Source: Pleurotus djamor
Lineage: Eukaryota > Basidiomycota > Agaricomycetes > Agaricales > Pleurotaceae
Assembly (NCBI GenBank): GCA_029747585.1
Contig: JAPEVF010000670.1
Span: forward strand, 1-23,382
Direction: 5' to 3'
Length of the DNA stretch: 23,382 bases
Shown: one piece after another, positions 18,080 to 23,382 of the stretch
Layout: each line of letters opens with the position of its first letter
Numbering within the stretch: the stretch's first letter is position 1
Position numbers and translations under genes: made by a program
The notes under the pieces: model-generated
Told to the model about the DNA's origin: nothing
Databases searched by the model: none
What the model saw: only the letters and a program-made list of their open reading frames with translations

Positions 18080-20560
18080 AGACCTCCTACACGGTTTCTC
18101 CGCCTTTAACGTGCATCAAGCCTTCGCCAGAGTATCTTTGACCTGGTCATGATCGTTGTACTCCACTCTCATCAAATGGTAGCCCAACTTACCCTTCGGC
18201 TGGAACCTGCAACCCACGGTATAGCCTATTGTGGGTCAGTACTCATTATAGCACATAGTAAAGCAAGCATATTGCGCCCTCCACGCTTGCAGTAGCCTCC
18301 CTGAAATTGATCGCGGCAACTGCCTCTGTGTAACTACTTGGCGGAATTCAAGTGACAATCGACGAAAAGTATGACGATTATATTCGGTCATCGTACTCAG
18401 TAAGTTCGTGCAGCTGATTCGGCGGTGAATTGTTGTACTCGAACGGTTATCATAGTGTTTGACTGACCTATCAACAGAATTCCAATCAGAAACTCTACTG
18501 TCTCGCGTTGTGGAGTCAAGCACCAGTCCATTTCGAGGCATAGCAAGTCGGACTACGTCGGACGCTGCATTCGAAGGCGTTCTTATCCTTCGTAGCTCCC
18601 AAACTTCTCACGTTAGCTAATGATCCTTGTTGGTAGAAGCGGACTGGACTTTGCGACTGAATGGGTAGAAGGTCTGGCCGTTGCAGTCGCTCTCACGCAT
18701 GCTAACTTTGTTTACAGGTTCTGAGCATCTGGACTCTGAACAAACTCTGCTGCGACTTTCTATGAATATCGACAGCCCTGCCATGTTAAGTCCATTCTTG
18801 GCCAATGTCTTCTCGCTGATCATGGAACTGGAACTCTTAGATCTGTGCTTATGAATCTACTGCTGCGAATGAGAGCGGGGGGGCGATCCTCGCTGGGAGC
18901 TGGCCTCCTTTCAAGGGGACGACAGGAGCCTCCTAAGACCACCGTCCAACCATTGCGCCGTTTGAAGATTCACGCATCACGCGTCAAACCTGATTTTCGA
19001 TCCATTTCCATTGGACATCCGTCTTTCTACGCCAGCCACCATGGAGGAACCTACAAAAGGATAGTAGCGGTTACTTACGTCCGTCGAGGTTGCTATGAAC
19101 GGTAATTTGTTTTTCCACATTGCGTCGCCTGTCTCAAGTTTTGATGGATGGTACGCATCTGCATATGCATCTTGCGACCGCAAGCTTACGTCAATGAAGA
19201 ATATTTATCGGTGATAATCTCAGGTAAGGAAGCTCTATAACCCGAGCATTTACGAGATTAATATCGTCAATAGACACTTAGGAGTTCAGTATCCAATCCG
19301 TAAAGATGTGGTCACAAATGGAAGGTAGCCGCTTCGCGTTCTATGTTATTCTACGATCAGGCAGGGTGATCACTTCCATGCAGAAGTCTTGTGGGATAAC
19401 TATAGCCTAAGGTAGCGAGGCATGACGCTTGAATATGTTTTAGATGAGCATTTGAGAGCGATCAGCTCAGCTGACACCCATGTCATAGCCATTCAAACGA
19501 CTGCTCCGCCGTGGACCGTGACTAAAGGAATAACCGGTCGGTTTCATCTTGGCTCATTTATCTCCCTACGCTGAATGCTGTTCGCCTCCCCCCGAAGTAT
19601 TCAGGAAAATCGCGAACCATCGTTCAAGGGAAACATCTCCCCAACCCTCCATATGCCAAATGCACTAGCCGCATGGACTAGGCAAGGAGATATCACGTAA
19701 GAGGTCCGGCAACCTATTTTCTCCAAGCCTATCGTCGATGGGACTATGTCCTTACGGCTGTAGACCCTACAGATGCTGTTTGAATAGCTGCGAATCGAGC
19801 ATGTGAGGACCATGTGAGCTTACCCACACCGGTATCTCGAGTCCATACGGGGCGGTGGAAGACCTTGGAAAAGTTCCCATCGATTCCCATCGAATTCAAC
19901 ACTCGCGACCCCATTCATTGATGTGGAGGTAAATGTCAATACGCCTTGATCGTGATCACGGTGAGCTTCCCATTGATGGTTGGGGATGTACCTGGCATTT
20001 ACCATCAATATAGGTGTTCTGCCGCGGCTTGCACCATGCGCAATAGAAACTTGTAGAATAACGGGTCGGTGCCAGGTGGATGGTCTCGTGAGTAACAATA
20101 AAATTATGGCAAATAGTTTGCATGATCTGAGCTGACACTGAATCTGTTGCATTTAGCTCTCCTTTCCCCTCAACGTTTTGGCTTGGTGGCTGTAAATACG
20201 CGATCTCACCTTCCTTGAAGCGAGAGTTAACCACCGCGTAGGTCAGACGACATACAGGACTCAAGATGATAATGCTTCAGTTGGCGATCCTGTGTCTAGG
20301 ACCCTCTGTCAAACTTCTCACTCACGTCAGTTTCTGATCAGTTCCACTCTCCGGCCAAGACTGAATTGAAAGAAGTACGCTTGTCTAGGTAAGCTGACGC
20401 TTCGGTATATCCGTCTACGTCGAGGCTTGGGAAGCTTGGAATAAATGAACAAGCCTTCCAGGCCCTGTGTCGACATGGATTAACAAGACTTCTAGCCTAT
20501 TTTAACCAAATCATCGGTGCTCGGAATCAGTGACATTGTGCTCATGCTCATCATGCTAAT
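18080..20560. other. gene-poor stretch
   Basis: No recognisable gene, RNA or repeat. Small scraps look protein-like without a family: plus strand 18757-18854 (MNIDSPAMLSPFLANVFSLI) and minus strand 19820-20152, whose start has a hydrophobic run (LFAIILLLLT) that could mimic a signal peptide and whose end reads GVASVEFDGNRWELFQ. CpG is frequent by eye, so C-to-T (RIP-like) decay does not explain the lack of genes. Confidence 0.35.
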
Positions 20561-22363
20561 CTGAGTACAACAGGAATGACCACAGGTTGACCACAAGGTC
20601 GATGCTTTCGGCATGTAAATTAGCTTCGTGCACTATGGTGCACCATATCTCATGATATCATGCCATTCAAGAATTGCTGGCACTCTCCGAACATCGGAAA
20701 CCTTGGTTGAATGGTCCCCACTTCGCAAAGAATCAACCACCCGAGAATGTTGTCTCCAACCGGTATCATTAAAGTAGAAATTACTACGGGCTCGCTGCAT
20801 TCCAGAATCCAGAGAAAACTCTGACATGCGAGTGCCACCAAGGCACTTCCCATGGTTTCCGGTATGGAATCGATAGGATATTTGTTAGTACTCCGTCGCT
20901 CGCGGCGTCCGGATCCCCGTGAGTGGCGACGGTCAATCAAACGTGTGCCTATTGACATTTCATTTTTGTCTGTGGTTTCAGAAGTAAGGTACATTCCTCT
21001 GCAATGTTTGAGGCGGTTGGTTGGCTGAAGCGTATGTCTTCAAGAATATTCTCTAATATTATTCTTTCCAGGAGGGATAGGGGAAATTTGGCTATGTTTG
21101 GCTTGGGCAAGATTTTCTTCACCCATGAATTCCGAATCACTTCCTTTTTGACTTACTTCCTAGTTCTCGAGTCTCTCGTACCTGCAGATCTCGTACCTCT
21201 CCATGGTTGCACCGCCTAGTCCCTTCTTCACCACGCACCGATAGCACTCACTCTAGGGACTCCGGAACGCGTTGCACATCCCTTCTTCAAGCAGACAAAC
21301 GATATTGTGCTGCCTGCCCCATCTACTGTCCACCAACCGACTAGTCCCCAAGACTGCAAAGGGACCGCGGATGGTCCACAGGTGGACTCCTTCATGGAGC
21401 TAGGTGGAAGCTTTGTGCCGCTTCCGCGGCGAACCATCACATCAAATTCACATCTCTCATCTTTCGCGCTGTACTCATCAAGCGACTATACGAGCAAGAG
21501 ACGCTCGAAGCTGGACACTCAGGTTTTCTCTTGGGATTCTTGAATCCTGCAAGGAGATGCTCAGCCCCGAGGCCTCAGGCATTGGGGGCTAGGGGAAATG
21601 CGGTATCTGCGTTAGTAGCTTCTATGGGTGCCATGCCCAGGTCTTCGCCAGCATTCATATGCTACCAGCTCCTCACGGAAATTTCCTCGACTTGCCAATA
21701 GTCGCGCCCATCTTCACTCTGTCATTTCAGCCTGAGTGTCCTCTTTGCGCCAGAATCCCAATAGAGAAATCGGTCCTGATCACCGACTTCTTCGAGCATT
21801 CGATCTCTGCGATAGATGGTGCTTCCTGCTTCTTGTTCTCGTAATTCATAACCAACTTCGGCCCTCACACCCTATCATCCCCCAGCAATGCGCGAGTAGT
21901 TGTCGGAATATCCGGTTGCTCTATCGCACGCCTTCCGTGCGGACGTCGTTTCGATCTATCCGAATGCTTCCCTAACCCCATGTACGACGCGCTACCATCG
22001 CTTCTAGAGGCCCGAACCTCAGACTCAGCACCACAACCCTTCACGACGTCTTTTCAGTTGATGACGCATGCCACTGTAGTCTCTCAGGACCTTCGATTAC
22101 GATAACGCGACCGTGCTCACGCTGTCAACACAAGCCCCTGCTTCTTTTCATCAATACTGGCGTCGCCGTTCAGGTTGCCGTTTCCGACTCGTATCATGCC
22201 TTATCGCGTCAGATACCAGTACGCATTGGAGACGATTTGTCGCATCCCATGAGGTTCTCTACACTCCTTCCCATGAAGTACACGAACGATGCTTCTTTGA
22301 CGTCGAATCACTCCTCTCATCAAACAGGGGAAGAAAGGACGTGATTTCCTGTGTTTAACCCCA
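20561..22363. other. gene-poor stretch
   Basis: No recognisable gene. A minus-strand frame 20650-20994 has a hydrophobic middle (ALVALACQSFLWILE), and a plus-strand frame is stop-free from about 21976 to 22341 but has no start and no known motif. A hairpin-forming pair CCGTCGC / GCGACGG occurs near 20896-20930, and TCTCGTACCT is repeated at about 21173 and 21188. None of this amounts to a feature. Confidence 0.35.
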
Positions 22364-23382
22364 NNTNANCNNNTNCNNGTTGTTGGCTGATCTTGGACGT
22401 GGATGGACCGCTGCTATTCATGGACCTCTNGCCGAAACNCAGCACTCCGCTCATCTGAGTTACCGTCGGCATCAACCAACAGGAATGTCATTCTGCATGA
22501 CGATACCGTNGTTGACAGCTCCCGAGATATGATACGATCTAGATCTCTGTCAGGTAGGTTAAATATCCTTGTACCGCTTCGTNGCACTAGACTGACGTGA
22601 CATTCTAGCTTTGATTTTGCCGACGATTACTTCAACCCCTTTCCTTAGCAGCTGTGACTTGCATTGTGCCATAGCCAATCTNAAAACTTCACTCCCATAA
22701 CCNGACTCCCATAGCTCGAATCATCGTGATAGTACTCACGCCCTTACGCTCCAACGGCACGATGATAAGCAAATCCTCTCACCAAAGNTTGTTGGTGCCA
22801 CAATCAGATTCTCGAACATCTGAAAGTAATTCCCTTCGATGGCCGAGCTCGGCCTAGTTTCAGTCTTTCTGGCCGACGCTCCTATGCGACCTTCACTACC
22901 AAGCCCACAGCATTGCGTTCTTTGTTCTCCCCATCACTTCGAGAATGATGGATTTGCCTTATTCCAGACAGGTACATGCGAAAAATCGAAAGCACCCTCG
23001 ATCTCTTCTCTTGAATTAGAGGCGGGGGCGGCCTTCGGAAACNAAGGCGATCATTTCACACAGTGACCACGGGCGCATAATCAAAAATTGCGGCAGAACA
23101 CCGACTTACACTCTGACACTCGAGGGTGCGTAACTTGTCTTGAGAGGAACATCTGCATGTTGAGCCAAGCAGCATTTTGGTTCCTCTACGTGGTCATGCC
23201 CTATGACCGCGTTACCCCCCAAATTCAAATTTCTCCACAACACCTGGCTCTTCGAACCCTGCACCACGAACCCCACAACACCCTTTTGGTACCTAGACCT
23301 TCCTTTGTCCGCTCTACGGTTTAGGGGGACGCTTGGGTGNNNANGTNATCNGCANNNTNCANANTNNTNNNTNCANNNNTCC
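22364..23382. other. low-quality end with scattered Ns
   Basis: Ns are scattered through this end and concentrate at 22364-22378 and after 23339. A short plus-strand frame (22839-23066) has no recognisable domain. The right edge looks like a contig or gap boundary, so nothing here should be annotated without better sequence. Confidence 0.5.

Noticed and set aside
20625..20930. Short palindromes and a CCGTCGC/GCGACGG hairpin
   Set aside because: Short stems of this kind are expected by chance in several kb, and no gene context gives them a role.
1..23382. tRNA genes, rRNA, CRISPR arrays or prokaryote-type defence islands
   Set aside because: No B-box-like GGTTCRANTCC with a matching fold, no regularly spaced repeats and no bacterial gene organisation were seen; the introns show eukaryotic DNA.

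Overview
The window looks like nuclear DNA of a filamentous basidiomycete (Agaricomycetes-like). The evidence is dense 49-67 nt GT-AG introns in the two best genes, several F-box genes of the kind expanded in mushroom-forming fungi, a HET-domain remnant, a secreted agmatinase-type enzyme and the end of a Ty1/copia retrotransposon. Base composition is near 50 % GC and CpG is common by eye. N bases cluster at 4079-4800, 5242-5701, 6256-6422 and beyond 22364, so some frame breaks may be sequence errors.

Layout. 1-516: the 3' end of a copia element (end of the RNase H domain, polypurine tract, 3' LTR). 517-2370: no secure gene; one weak two-exon candidate and an inverted repeat. About 2374-3362: a HET-domain pseudogene that has lost the middle of its domain. 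4055-5830: a multi-exon gene for a protein with about four membrane segments; its second half is clean and its first half is damaged by Ns. 5831-6000: a glutamate 5-kinase scrap abutting that gene. 6590-15511: the gene-rich core, with alternating strands: F-box/LRR protein (-), F-box protein (+), secreted agmatinase (-), FBXO21-like F-box protein with SirB1 and YccV domains (+), and a frameshifted paralogue of the first F-box/LRR gene (-). 15512-23382: gene-poor, with only weak protein-like scraps and one diverged duplicated segment.

The two most secure reconstructions are the agmatinase (10 exons, 403 aa, all splice phases consistent, all expected metal-ligand motifs present) and the FBXO21-like gene (5 exons, 625 aa). 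The F-box proteins would act as substrate adaptors of SCF ubiquitin ligases. The agmatinase is an unrelated metabolic gene in the same cluster. I see no operon-like logic, no CRISPR, no tRNA or rRNA, and nothing I would call a new biological system. The most interesting points are the internally deleted HET gene, the paralogous F-box pair bracketing three genes, and the SirB1-YccV F-box protein.
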